Assembly: GCA_034359265.1 (NCBI GenBank)
Contig: CP136891.1
Span: 60,612,001 to 60,676,000 of the forward strand
DNA from: Canna indica
Lineage: Eukaryota > Streptophyta > Magnoliopsida > Zingiberales > Cannaceae
Length of the DNA stretch: 64,000 nt
Reading direction: 5' to 3'
Shown here: in pieces, positions 34,452 to 45,929 of the stretch
How positions within the stretch are numbered: position 1 is the stretch's first letter
How the letters are laid out: each line of letters begins with the position of its first letter
Translations under genes and position numbers: made by a program
The notes under the pieces: generated by a model
Told to the model about the DNA's origin: nothing
The model's database searches: none
The model's input: only the letters and a program-made list of their open reading frames with translations

Positions 34452-34990
34452 GAAAGGGCTGTGCTGACAGCATGTCAGCACTACCCTTTCTTTGAAAAAT
34501 TAAAAAAATACGAGAGAGAGAGAAAAAAAAAGGCAGCTGCCGCAGTGCTGCCGTACTGAATTAAAAAAATAAAAATAGCGGGCAACGCTGAAAGCACTGG
34601 CCGCTGCCCTGTTTCCAAAGAAAAATAAAAATAAAAGAAAATTCATGAACAATGTCGTACAGGATCAAAATAATTTTATAAAATAAATAAAAAATCATTA
34701 CATTAAGATATGAAAATAAATAATAACTGAAAATTCTAACAAATATTTATTTTTTTTGTAGAAAGCTAATTCGGACATGACACAAATACAAAGACTCAAA
34801 TGGTGAATAATTTAAGTGCTCTTACTTTAGGTTAGATTGTTGAGTTTATCTCGAATTGAGCCGAGTTTGTGGGTTCAATCGAAATTCGACTCGGGTGCGA
34901 ATCAAATCGAATTAAGAGGCTAGGTGAGAGGAGGGTATTCTCGAAAAAAGGAAAAATGAGAGAGGAGGATTATAAATTAAGAGTGAGCAA
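34452..34990. repeat. Tandem unit U1 with palindromic islands 4 and 5
   Basis: It starts with a long inverted repeat: GAAAGGG, GTGCTGAC (34461-34468), loop AGCAT, GTCAGCAC (34474-34481), CCCTTTC. A second GC-rich island follows (34532-34615, GGGCAACGCTGAAAGCACTG, then GCCGCTGCCC). Next come GAACAATGTCGTACAGGAT, AT-rich sequence, and AATTTAAGTGCTC to GGATTATAAATTAAG. Unit U2 repeats the same order. Confidence 0.75.
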
Positions 34991-35224
34991 AAACAATTGA
35001 TTTTTCGATTAATCAAAAAATCGATCTGAAATCGAACTGATTTTTTCAATTTTAAGTTATGTTTTCGAATTCAGATTCAATACACGATTTAAAAAATCCA
35101 CCGATTTTGATTAACCGACCAATTCAATATTATTTATTAATTTTAAAATATATATATAATGATTCATAAATTTTTAAAAAATTAAAAAATTAATCAAATG
35201 ATTTATAAATTATAAAAAATTATA
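34986..35224. mobile_element. TAGGGGTGAGC-family repeat, copy 2, and AT-rich spacer
   Basis: It begins AAGAGTGAGCAAAAACAATTG (diverged terminus) and follows the same word order as 22403-22600 and 37797-37960, including CACCGATTTTGATTAACC. No far end is seen; AT-rich sequence follows. Confidence 0.45.
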
Positions 35225-35644
35225 TATATACACGTCGGCACTGCCCTTTATTTGAAAAATAAAAAAATGAGAGAGAGAGAGAATGCGCACGCCCGAGCCA
35301 GCTGCCCTACGCCCCTACTGAATTAAAAAATGAAAATTGCGGGCAACACTGAGAGCACTGGCCGCTGCCCTATTTTCAAAGAAAAAGGAAAATATAAGAA
35401 AATTTCTGAACAATGTCGTACAGGATATATCAAAATAATTTTATAAAATTAATAATACTAATGAAATTAATTCTATATTAATATATAAAATAAATAATCA
35501 TTACAGGTTAAGATATGAAAATAAATAATACTGGGAAATTCTAACAAATATTTTGTTTTTTTTATAAAGAGCTAATCTGGGCACATGCAAGCTAAGACGA
35601 GTCTCGACCTGACACAAATATAGAGACTCGATAAGTGGTTAATA
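35225..35644. repeat. Left half of tandem unit U2 with palindromic island 6
   Basis: It shares with U1 the series GGCACTGCCCTTTATTTG, GCCAGCTGCCCTAC, GGGCAACACTGAGAGCACTG, GCCGCTGCCC, GAACAATGTCGTACAGGAT and GACACAAATA...AGACTC. It stops at GGTTAATA where a CACTA terminus begins. The expected continuation (AATTTAAGTGCTC) is at 61482, 25.8 kb away. Confidence 0.8.
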
Positions 35645-37790
35645 CACTACAAGAAAATCACCAACGAACGAAATCCATCGGTAATATTATTACCGATAGA
35701 CTCTCCATTGCTAAAATGCGTCGGTATTATCAACAAATTTTTTCGTTTGTTGGTATTACCAACACATGTTTTTCCATTCCATTGGTATTACCAACGGAAG
35801 TATTTTCGTTGGTAATTATTTCGTTGGCGTTATCAACATAATTATTTTTGTTAGTAATACCAACGTAAGTGTTGTCGTTGGTAATTCCGTTGGTAATACC
35901 AACGGATATATTTCTGTGATAATACCAACAAAATATATCCGTCGGTAATACATTTTATTGGCTAATACCTAAATCAATCCTAAACACCTAAAACATATCA
36001 CATTTACACGAAACCATAAAATAAAATTTGAAACCACATATGAACCATTATATTTCTAAATTCACACACACAGCAATTAACCATAAACAACTTAAGGAAA
36101 CTATTATATACATTAAGCATAGTCACAACTCTAAAAGAGCAAGGATTTCATTTGCATTTTTTTTAAAAAAAAGTTAGTAGTGACTAAAACATAGTTAGTA
36201 TGGTCAACCCATTCACACCACAATTCAACACACTTGTAGATGGATACAATGGGAAACTGTTATTTAGTCATTAAAAAATGTTGAAAAGAGAAACCATTCT
36301 TGGCAAGCATCAACATATACAACACTTTTCTCAAAAATAAAATTGCTCTCCCAAACACAAATATGTGCAAAAAAGACTAGATGAATGAAAAATACTTAAT
36401 ATCAACAACAGAGCAAGAAAGAGAAAAAAGAATAACTGCAGATCGGATTAAGAAAGAAGAACTTCATATAGGGTTAAGAATATCTAGACTGCATACAGTC
36501 CCACAAAGATTACTTGGAATGCAAAAAGTTCTTCCTCAGTAATGTTGCTAGGAAACACTCTAGCAAAAGAAAAAATAACAAACTACCTATTTTTTAGGAC
36601 ATACTTATTGGGCACCTCATACCTTGCATCAGATGAGTGTCCAAGTCCTCTAGGGATTCACTGATTGAAGCCACCTTGTCTGCAATGATTTAAAACACTT
36701 ATTCCTTCAAATGCCTTGCTTGAATGCCTAGCCCCTGTTACCATATGGACTATGCATGCTATACATAAAATAATCACTACATTAAAACAGTGATAGACCT
36801 TTAACATTAGCTCACTGTGCATATGGACTATCCATGCTTTCACTCGCTTGCAATGAACCATATCAAATTGAAAGCCTGCCTATGAAAAAGGATGAACCCA
36901 CTGAGTCTGCCTAGCATACAATTCCTTCAATAACTTCCCAACCTATTCAAAAAAAGGTTACCATGCTTCTCATTTCTGACTTGTTTTCAAAAGCACATAT
37001 ATAATTAACTAGAGCCTTCAAGGCACCATTATTAGTTCATCATTTTTGGTTTATTAACCTTTACCTTAATATGTGCACATCAATACCACCACTGTAGATT
37101 ATTTTAACATCTAGCTGATTGGAATTCATCAACAAAAGAAAGTTAGAAAAAGGATGTTAAATGAGCTAGAAACTAAACATGATTATAGTATTATAGGATA
37201 AATGAGCTAGAAACTAAACATTAACCACATGAAATTATCTCGGGATAAATATATAGTTCAAAAGCTATTATATGAGAACATGGAACTCTTTAAAATCAAA
37301 CTATTTTTTGTAGCATTGTCAAAAACTAGATCCTATTATATATTCTTAATTTGGTTTCCTAGAATCTTATTTTCATTCCAAATTCTATATACAATGATTC
37401 AGATGTAACACTATTTATATATGGTATCATCTTCAATCGAAAGATATTTATATATGAAAGAAATTTTTGAAAAAAATAGTAGAATGATACAAAAACTAGC
37501 TAAAACTAATAGAATTATATAAAGATATTGTGGTAGCTAGGTTCAAATTAATTACTAGAAGTTAATCAAGCAAGATTATATATACAGTAACGAGTTGTAA
37601 ATCTCACTTAATTGAGAAATTAAGCAGATATATAGTTAGATTTCCGAAATTATAGGAATATGAGTAAGATATGAAAATGCATGCAAATACTTAAGATATA
37701 TAGATGGTAATAATAAGAGAAAATCCTCAGTGGTCAACTTCTACTCTATATACTGAAAAAGGCATTCGTCAATGTTTTATACATACAATA
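35645..37790 (+). mobile_element. Left part of a CACTA transposon
   Basis: It starts CACTACAAGAAAATCACC, preceded by ATA. Within 300 bp there are many copies of TTGGTAATACCAACGG-type words in both orientations (35680-35960), typical CACTA subterminal repeats. No transposase is seen. The interior holds a minus-strand sucrose-phosphate phosphatase exon (37065-37114) and short frames of unknown origin (for example 36861-36658). The right end is missing here; the matching right end is at 61122-61478. The break at 37790 joins straight to repeat R2. Confidence 0.8.
37065..37114 (-). pseudogene. Sucrose-phosphate phosphatase exon captured in the CACTA element
   Basis: A 50 nt segment bounded by AG and GT on the minus strand reads LDVKIIYSGGIDVHIL, matching the enzyme's LDVKIIYSGGxDLDIL run. 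The intron sequence before it (TTTAGTTTCTAGCTCATTTA and CATCCTTTTTCTAACTTTC) also matches the intron ahead of the fragment at 6356. So both derive from genomic copies of the same gene. Other exons of the gene are not recognisable nearby. Confidence 0.8.
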
Positions 37791-39111
37791 TATAAACCAG
37801 GGGTGAGAAAAAATAATTGGTTTTTTGGTTAACTGAAAAATCGGTCCTAAATCGAATCAGTTTTTTCGGTTTCGAATTATATTTTTTTTAAATTCGATTT
37901 TCGGATTCAGGTTCGGTCCGCGGTTTAAAAAGTTCATCGATTTCGATTAATTTTAATGATTTCATTATTCTTTATGATAGCTTCTTGAGTGTTAGTGGTC
38001 TGTACTCCTATCTTGATATAAGTTGATTCAAGCCACTAGATAATAGATATATTGTGATCAGTGACCCTATCGGTTTTGATGTCAATAGATATAAATTTTA
38101 GTTGAACCTGGAATTAAATTGATTTGGTGCTGAAATGGATTTAGATGTCCTGGAATTTAGTTTAGTTGATGTTGTAAATAATTTGGCAAATGCAGGAATT
38201 AAATTAACTAGGTGCTGTAATTAATTTGGCGATTGCAGAAATTGATTTTTTTAATGCTGAAATCAATTTATTATTTGCTGGAATTATTTTTGGTTCAAGT
38301 TGAAATTATTCGTTGTGTTGTCCCAAGTCGAGGACCTTGTGAATAAAATAGATATATATATATATATAAATATACAAAATTTGAGAAAGGTATCCCATTT
38401 GGTACCCCATATAAGCATCATGTATAGTATTAGGATAATACTATATAGTGTTTGAGAAATGTATTAACTAATATCTGAACTAAAAATAGTACATCATAAA
38501 CTATCATAAGCTATATTAGTAATACACTTTCAAAGTTCTTCATTAGCATGCACTAGAACTTTATTAGTAATAATCATTGCTATATTATATTATATTATAT
38601 TATATTATGTTATATTATACGTGGCCTTTAAATAAAAGTAAATTAATTATACATAATAGAACTATATTTTTTTAAAAAATATTATCTTATATTACCAGTA
38701 CCATCTCTAGCCTCCTACTGATGAACTCACCCCGGCGAGGACCATGCTGGTATCTATGTGTCTCCTCGAAGACCCTAAGAGGATCAGCATGGATGAGCGT
38801 CCCCTACTCATCTCGCATCCCCTACAATAAAATAAATATAATTAGTTTTTCTATAATAATAAATGAATTATAAAAATAGTTATTAAATTACTTATCAATC
38901 GACGCTCATGGCTAATAAATGGGATGGACCCACCGGTATGTTGGGCAACGGATCCCTCGGCCAGCGTCATCCGATTTTGGTGCGCCATTCGGGAGGCACC
39001 CTGTCATCCCTCCGATGCCCAAATGTTGCATAGCCGATCTCATACATCGACCTCCATCTAGATTAGTCCATGTCCCTTGAGCGCATCCATTGGTGTATCT
39101 CTGTTACCACC
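37791..39111. repeat. Direct repeat R2 (partner of 61642-64000)
   Basis: It matches 61642-64000 in the same orientation, except that about 980 bp (62522-63504 of the partner) are absent between 38616 and 38617. It begins with a TAGGGGTGAGC-family repeat (37797), continues through non-coding sequence and a (TTATA)n run (38583-38616), and enters a CACTA transposase remnant. The offset is 23851 at the left. Confidence 0.93.
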
Positions 39112-39300
39112 TATACTCACGCATGCCTCATCCCGCGCCCAATGGAGGATATCTTTGAAAAGCTTCTATTGTAAGCTTCCCAAGAATCCTTCACATGAGC
39201 CTCAATGGCCGGATCCCAGGTATATCGGGCCAACAAAAAGTGAACATTAGCTTGAAAAATTATGTCCGGTATAGCTTTAGATCGCTAAACATAAAGCATG
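38617..39300 (-). pseudogene. CACTA (En/Spm) Ptta-type protein remnant, copy R2
   Basis: On the minus strand, from high to low: WDPAIEAHVKDSWEAYNRSF, then ISSIGRGMRHA near 39215-39110; AEGSVAQHTGGSIPF near 38940, a hallmark of the plant En/Spm-related Ptta family; and ETHRYQHGPRRGEFISRRLE-like sequence near 38710. Frame changes and stops separate these pieces. The C-terminal exon and the transposon end present in the partner copy are deleted. Confidence 0.72.
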
Positions 39301-39762
39301 ATAACTATTTACGTTAATATCTTAATAACAGTTGTTTCATAAATCCTAAAAGCTACAACTCAAATGAAACGAACATGTGTCCATAAATATATCACCGAGT
39401 TATCAAAATTTAGAGAATGTACAACTCAAATGAAACAAAGGAAGAAGTAAATAAGAGTCATCCCTAATGGCAAGACTAAATAAAGCAAGAAGTAATAACA
39501 TAAAGCTTTATTTGGTTACACAACCAACTGCTCATGCTTGTGCTTGTGTTTTGCTTGTGCTTTTAAATGATACTTTCCTCACATATGCTCAACATGCTTT
39601 ATTTGGTTACATTTAAAGGTAGAATCCCCCCTTGGTTTTGCACTTCTACTTAAGTTTTAGTGGACAGTTTCTAAGTAAAAAACACATGCATATTTGATAA
39701 TCTATATCATGCTCATATAAAGGTGGTATGGCACACTAGCATGGTCTAATCTAGAATTACCC
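39301..39762. other. Non-coding
   Basis: No coding signal. CTCAAATGAAACGAA is repeated near 39360 and 39426. Probably the continuation of the CACTA element. Confidence 0.4.
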
Positions 39763-40835
39763 AACTCATGACCTTGAGCTGGCAGCGGTGGTGTTCGCAT
39801 TGAAGCTGAGGTGTCACTACCTTTATGGCGAGGCTTGTGAGATATACACTGATCACAAAAGCCTCTAGTATTTGCTCACCTAGAAGGAGTTGAACCTATG
39901 GCAGAGAAGATGGCTGGAGCTGTTGAATGACTATGATTGCACAATCATGTACCATCTAGGGAAGGCTAATATGGTGGTAGATGCTTTAAGTAGGAAATCT
40001 ATAGGCAGCTTAGCATATTTGGCGGTCAGGAGGAGGCCGTTGGCTCAAGAGTTGGCCTTATGCTTGGATGGAGGAGCAGTCTTGGCAGTGTCAGAATCAT
40101 ATGCGCTAGTGGCCCACTTGAGAGTGCAGTCGGCGTTGTTTGACATGTTGTGGGCAACGCAGGAGGAGGATGTTTTTTGTGCACTCACTAAGGAGAGGAG
40201 ATGTAGATAATGGGTTCAATGTGGACTCGGAGGGCGTCCTGAGGTTTAAGAACTAGATTGTGGTACCATATATGGTCGAGGTTCACAGGCAAGTGCTGGA
40301 GATGGCTCATCGATCCACCTACCCTATGCATCTGAGAGCCACGAAGATGTACCAAGATCTCAGGCAAATCTATTGGTGGAAAGGCGTGGAAAGAGAAGTG
40401 GTCGAGTTTGTGTCTAAGTGCTTAATGTGTCAGCAGGTGAAGACTGAGCATTTGAAGCCGGCATGATTGCTCCAGAACTTAGTGGTACCAGAGTGGAAAT
40501 GGAAGAAGATAACCATAGATTTCGTGATTGGGTTGCCAAAGTCCGGAAAAGGCAGTGACTCCATCTGGGTTGTGGTGGATCGTCTAACCAAGTCATCGCA
40601 CTTCATACCAGTCAAGACGACCTTTTTAGCCGAGCAGTATGCGAGGTTATTTTTGGATCGGATCGTTGCTTATCATTGAGTTCTAGTTATGGTTATGTCA
40701 GATCGGGGCACTCAGTTCACGGCTTGATTTTGGCAATCCTTCCAGGAGGCATTGGGCACTCAGGTTCGATTTAGTACCGCATTTCACCATTAGATGGATG
40801 GTCAGTCAGAACGGACTATTCAAAAGAAAGTAAGA
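39763..40835 (+). pseudogene. Ty3/gypsy fragment: RNase H end and integrase
   Basis: The frame starts in RNase H ([20 protein letters not shown], then YTDHKSL) and contains YHLGKANMVVDALSRKS. Integrase follows: the zinc-binding part HRSTYPMHLRATKMYQDLRQ, then CLMCQQVK; the core ITIDFVIGLPKSGKGSDSIW, MSDRGTQFT, and the last catalytic Glu in GQSERTIQ. Stops occur in YTDHKSL, after the RNase H tether (near 40208), before the core (LKPA then stop) and after DRIVAYH. It is a different lineage from the gypsy element at 15560. It is truncated on both sides and has no LTR. Confidence 0.87.
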
Positions 40836-40840
40836 GCATG

Positions 40841-41284
40841 AGGAGATCACCCTCACTTTTCATCCTCCTCTCTCTTTGTCTCCGTCCTCTTTCAATCTTC
40901 GCCGAAGATCAGGGGCTTACTCATCAATTGCGGTTCCACCATCGACCTTTTCACCTCCGACGGCCTCAGATGGCTCGACAATACTAAATACGTCGTCGTT
41001 GGCGATCCTCGCATCGTCTCCATCCCAGGTCTCCTCCTCCCCCTTCCGCCCTGGTCTCCTCAAGCCCCTCAAGTTCTGCTACTCCCTCCCGACCTACCGC
41101 GGTAGCCACGACCTCGTTCGCACCACCTACTTCTACGGTGGCTTCGATAGCCGAGCAACAACACGACGTCACTTGTTTTCAATCAGATTGATGATGGAAC
41201 CTTCTGGACCACCATGAACACCACTGTCGACTATTCTGATGGCGTCGCACAGAGCAATTTCGGATCCACTGGTTCGATTCTCAG
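40841..41284 (+). pseudogene. Malectin-like domain gene, first exon (frameshifted)
   Basis: A hydrophobic leader-like run (TFILLSLCLRPL-like, near 40850-40895) precedes LLINCGSTIDLFTSDGLRWL, then DNTKYVVVGDPRIVSIPG. In another frame follow LLKPLKFCYSLPTYRGSHDL and VRTTYFYGGFDS; in a third, IDDGTFWTTMNTTVDYSDGV. This is the order of a malectin-like ectodomain, which binds cell-wall sugars in plant receptor kinases and related secreted proteins (I-x-C-G...N-C-Y-x-L-P...V-R-x-x-F-x-Y-G). An extra base before LLINCG and at least two later shifts break it. A splice donor CAG/GTAAAA follows at 41284. No kinase or LRR part is seen. Confidence 0.7.
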
Positions 41285-41857
41285 GTAAAAGGAACTTCTT
41301 TTCTATTTCTTTCCCCCATTTTCATTTTCTTTAGCTTTCATACGCCTACGCTGCAAATGGTTTTGTGGCTTTAAAGTTTCTTGTGCTTGTTGGAAATAAC
41401 TAGTTCTAATGAACTTAATAGGTTTGGCAAAAACCTATTCAAAGACCTTTGATGTAATTACTACAATTTCTGTAATTGTTACTTGCTTATACTGTAGCAA
41501 TCTGTTCAATATGTTATTTCTGTAATTGTACTGAAAAGTATGTTATTTCATTTAGATTTTTAGTTGATTCTTCCTGTTTAACTAGTCAACTGCATCACTC
41601 CAAATTCTTTGTTTGGTGTACTTCTTTTAGTACATGATATGGATTCATTTTAGACATCATAAAGATTATCGATTATCCTTTATGTGATGGTTTCAATTGA
41701 GGTTTAAACAAGTCCATGACCTGAATTGTTACCAACCCTTGTCAATGCATACTTAGCTGTGATTTTTAGCTTTTACTTGTATTTGTTCCTAGTATTGGTA
41801 CTGGAAGAAAATTGGAGATACTGTCTCTTATCTTAAGCTTATTTATAATGACACATC
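41285..41857 (+). other. Intron-like sequence and possible second exon cut by the copia element
   Basis: T-rich intron-like DNA. At 41793, after TTCCTAG, an open segment reads YWYWKKIGDTVSYLKLIYND and ends at the copia insertion site ACATC (41853-41857). The far side continues at 46197. Whether this is truly an exon of the malectin-like gene is uncertain. Confidence 0.35.
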
Positions 41858-42110
41858 TGTAGGCCAGAACACAATATAGAAACAAGAGAAAGAAGAAATC
41901 AAGAAGACGAGCTTGTGTAAAGAATCAGAAGTAGTAATTCTTATATCAACGAAGGATTACAAAGTTACTCCTTTTATACAAGAGTCAAGGCACTTCTTGA
42001 CTTAGCAGAAAAGTGTTTGAACTAAACTGAAAAGAACAAAAAATACAACAGAGACTCTACTTCCAAAACCACATGCGAGCTGATGAAGATATGAGTCACA
42101 AGATTTAACA
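41858..42110 (-). repeat. 3' LTR of the complete copia element
   Basis: 253 bp, TGTTAAATC to GGCCTACA on the minus strand. It lacks about 14 bp present in the 5' LTR (near TTGAAGTTTGAAC). The polypurine tract AAGAGGGGAG lies at 42120-42111. Confidence 0.93.
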
Positions 42111-42123
42111 CTCCCCTCTTAAG

Positions 42124-44055
42124 TCATATTTTCATAACACCGAATTTGAATCTAAAATTTTGAAAAGTATCAATGCTCAAAGGCTTCGTAAATATATCAG
42201 CAATGTGGTCTTTACTTCTGCATAAATTTAACTCAACCTTCTTTTCTGCAACCAGCTCTCGTATGAAATGAAGTCTAGTATCAATATGTCTAGAGTTCGA
42301 ATGAAACACATAATTTCTTATCGTTGCAAAAGCTGATTGATTGTCACAAAGAATCTCTGTAGGTCCTTGACACTTCTGATTAAGATCTTCCAAAATTCTT
42401 CTCAGCCATATGGCTTGGCGCTGTAGTGAGGGCTACATACTCAGCCTCTGCAGTAGACAAGGCTGTTGATGCTTGTTTTTTAGATCCCCAGCTGATAGAA
42501 CTAGTTCCACAGTTGAACACAAAGCCATATGTGCTCCTTCGATCATCCACATATCCAGCCCAGTCGGAATCAGAATATCCGACGAGATCAAATGATACAT
42601 TTCTATAATATATCAAACCTATGAACTGGTTTACACTCATCCATTCCAAACCTATGAAGGAGATCTTTAGCATATTTGAGCTGAGACAAACTCACCCAAT
42701 TTTCATGCTGAGAAATTTCCAAACCGAGGAAGTATCTCAAACTTCCTAAATTATTTATCTCAACATTCTTAAATAACTTTTCTTCGAAGTTTGCTATCAC
42801 CCTTTGATTGTCTCCTGCTAGGATTAAGTCATCAACATAAAGGCATATTATCAAGTTGTACTTATCATCATGTTTAACATACAAAGTATGATCATGAATG
42901 CTGTGTTTTAATCCACATGAAATAAAATAACTATCAATCTTGGAGTACCAAGCTCTCGTAGCCTGTTTCAGGCCATACAAGGCCTTCTGGAGCAGATATA
43001 CCTTCCCTTCCTCCTTCACGAAACCCTCAGGCTGCTGAACATAGATCTCTTCACTAAATTCCCCATTTAGAAAGGTTGATTTTACATCTAACTCAGACAT
43101 TGACCACTGTTTGTAAGTAGCATAAGCCACCACTGTTCTAATTGTGTCAATTCTAGCTACTGGAGCAAAAGTCTCCAAGTAGTCAATTCCTTCCTGCTGC
43201 ATAAAACCCCTAGCCACATGACGAGCCTTGTATTTAGTGATATCAACTTCAGCATTGTACTTAATTTTATAAATCCATTTCAAACCTACAGCAATTTTAT
43301 CACTTGGAAGATCAACCAACTTCCAAGTATCATGCTTCGCAATAGAGTTTAACTCTTCTTTCATGGCCAAACTCCATTTACGATTACAGACTGCCTCCTG
43401 AAAGTTTAAAGGTTCATTAATTTGAGCAGTATTGCAGACCTGAGATTGAGCATAAATTTCCTGCAAACTTCTCATTCTTCGGGGTGGAGTTTCTTCATCA
43501 GAACTTGCAATACTTGGATCTTCTCCTTCTTCAGTATCAGCATTTTCAAAACTATTTTCAGCCAAAGCTTCATCAGTTATAATATCACTATTAGTAGTTT
43601 CATCAGCAGAAAGTGTTGCTTCCTCTTCATCTGGTACAGATATCTGAACTTTATGAGCAGTACTTGACTTTGTTTCCCAGTCCCATGACCTGTCTTCAAA
43701 AATCTTCACATCTCTACTAACAACAAGCTTCATTGTGGTAGGATTAAACAAGCGATAAGGTTTAGATTCTTGGCTATATCCAACAAGAATGCAGCACTCT
43801 GAGTTGTCATCTAATTTCTTTCTCAATTGACAAGGAACCAAAGTGTAAGCTATGCTGCCGAAAACCTTAAGATGAGCAGCCCTTGGTTTGCGTTTATACA
43901 CAGCTTCATAAGGTGTTTGATCTCCAAGAGCAGTAGAATAACATCTATTCAACAGATAGACAGTAGTTTGAGCAGCTTCTGCCCACAGAAATTTCGGCAC
44001 ATATTTCTCCTTTAACATGCACTTTATCATTTCACAATGCACCTATTTCTTCTCT
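42124..44055 (-). pseudogene. copia integrase C-terminus, reverse transcriptase, RNase H
   Basis: 44042-42603 is one 479-codon open frame. It holds the integrase C-terminal part (FLWAEAAQTTVYLLNRCYST), then reverse transcriptase with VGLKWIYKIKYNAEVDITKY, SELDVKSTFLNGEFSEEIYV, the intact catalytic box CLYVDDLILAGD, and SLRYFLGLEISQ. After LLHRFGMDECKPV the sequence jumps: about 100 codons normally found before RNase H are missing. RNase H continues at 42520-42380 (FDLVGYSDSDWAGYVDDRRS; STAEAEYVALTTA) and, after a frame change, 42393-42124 (ILCDNQSAFATIRN; KDHIADIFTKPLS). So the polymerase motif survives but the RNase H part is damaged. Confidence 0.93.
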
Positions 44056-44443
44056 CTGCCACACCATTTTACTATGGTGTGTATGCAGTAGTTAATTGCC
44101 TTTTTATTCCATTAGTATTGCAGAAATCTTCAAATGAATTTGAGGTAAACTCTCCTCCCCTATCAGTTCATAAACACTTAATTTCTTTGCCCAGTTCTTT
44201 TTCACATCTGAATTTGAACTCTTTGAATTTATCAAAAGCTTCATTTTTGGACTTAATGAACGCTATCAATGCATATCTACTGAAGTCGTCAATGAATTAG
44301 ATAAAGTAGCGATTACCACTGTAAGATGATTCTTCAAAAGGGTCATAGAGATCTAAATGTATCAGCTCCAAAGGTTCTTTAGCTCGGAAATCAGCTTTCT
44401 TTGGGAAGGCAGTCCTGCTCATCTTCCCAAGAACACAACTTCC
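44056..44443 (-). pseudogene. copia integrase core, interrupted
   Basis: This segment corresponds to 793-1180 of copy A1, where the integrase core is readable (SDLYGPF, YFILFIDDFSRYAWI). In this copy stops interrupt it near 44300 and 44444. Confidence 0.8.
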
Positions 44444-45901
44444 TCAAGTGTAACCCTGATTTCCTTCAACCTGGTCTAAACCAATCACCATAGAAAGATC
44501 TTCTAGTTTCTTTATATAGTCAAAATTAACATGACCATATATGCAATGCCAAAGTCTGTTAACATTACACATCTCAGCTTTAAGGGCGCACTTCACCTCG
44601 TGAGGATTAAAAGAGAAAAGGTTGTTCTCAGCAACTCTAACTTTGATTAATTCAGAGGTTCTTGTGCTATCAGTATAGACAACACATGTAGTACCCTCAA
44701 ATAGCAGAATGAAGCCCTCCTTCATCGGTTGACCAACACTCAGAAGACTCGAATCCAAATCTGGAACAAAAAGAACATTTTCGATAGTCTTCTTTGTTTG
44801 TTCATCAACACATATATCTCCTCGCCCCAAAGCTTTTCGAATGTTGCCGTCACCGAATTTCACACTAGCAGTATACGGTTTGTCAAGCCTTATGAACCAA
44901 ACTTCTTCAGTAGTCATGTGGTTACTACAACCACTATCAATATACCAGATTAGGGTCTTATTTTCATGAATGCTTGCCATTAAAACGACCTCATCTTCCT
45001 TCTTTTCTTCAGCTAGGTTCGCTTGATTAACATGCTTGGCTTTTAGACGACAAAATCTCTCAATATGGCCATATTTTTTGCAATAAAAACACTGAATTTT
45101 CCTACGATATCCAGGTTCATAGTTACTAGAATCATGTAAAGACTGACCTTTTTGATCCTTCTGTTCATTCTGATCATCATCAAAAGAGTCTTCCACAGGA
45201 GCTTTTCCTCTGGAATTCGAATCAGTCTTGGAGTAATACTGCTTTTGCTTTCTCTTGTCATCCCTGTGACTGGTCTTGAGAGCTTGTTCAAGCCTCTTCT
45301 CTTCATGTCATTTCATTCTCTCAAAATGGGATAGGAGAGAACCCAACAATTCATCTGAGGTAATCTCTTCAATGTCATTTCCTTCCTTGATGGCAGCAAC
45401 GACATGATCGAATTTCTCTGGCATACTCCTGAGAACTTTCTCTACTATGCAAAGTTCAGTAACCTCTTCTCCGTTTCTGCGCATCTGATTAGCCATTTCT
45501 ATTACTTGAGCATAGTATGCATTGATGTCTTCATCCTCACGCATGAAAAGGCTCTCGAATTGACGACACGGAGTCTGACACTTCACTTTTTTCACCTTGG
45601 TAGTGCCTTGGAAAGTATTCTTTAGAATCAGCCACGCATCGTGAGATGTTTCGGCTGATGAGATTCTCTTGAACATTTTAGAATCGACGGCTTGCTGAAT
45701 ATGGCTGAGAGCCTTTGCATCTCTCTTTCTTGTTACTCGTAGAGCACTAACGGTCAAGTTTTCCTCTCAGAAACCATTACTCACCAGTTCCCACAAATCT
45801 TGAGATATGAAGAACGTCCGCATCATGATGCTCCAGTCTTCGAACTCTATCCCATCGAACCTCGGAACTGAAGGATTTACTTGATTCACTGCTGCAACCA
45901 T
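44444..45901 (-). pseudogene. copia gag, protease and pre-integrase
   Basis: Gag starts at the ATG read from 45901-45899 (MVAAVNQVNPSVPRFDGIEF), stops once near residue 45, and continues in frame through SHIQQAVDSKMFKRI to 45308 (stop). It resumes through KKYGHIERFC (zinc knuckle) and WYIDSGCSNHM (protease) to NRLWHCIYGHVNFDY (pre-integrase), ending in a stop at 44444. Compared with copy A1, the 44444-45196 frame is longer because one stop of A1 (near 1374) reads through here. Confidence 0.9.
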
Positions 45902-45929
45902 CAGGAAGAAGATTGGCTCTGGTACCAAT

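Noticed and set aside
36658..36861. Minus-strand 67-codon frame in the CACTA interior
   Set aside because: Spliced-looking neighbours tempted a gene call, but there is no recognisable domain and no convincing splice chain with the phosphatase exon. Left as part of the transposon.
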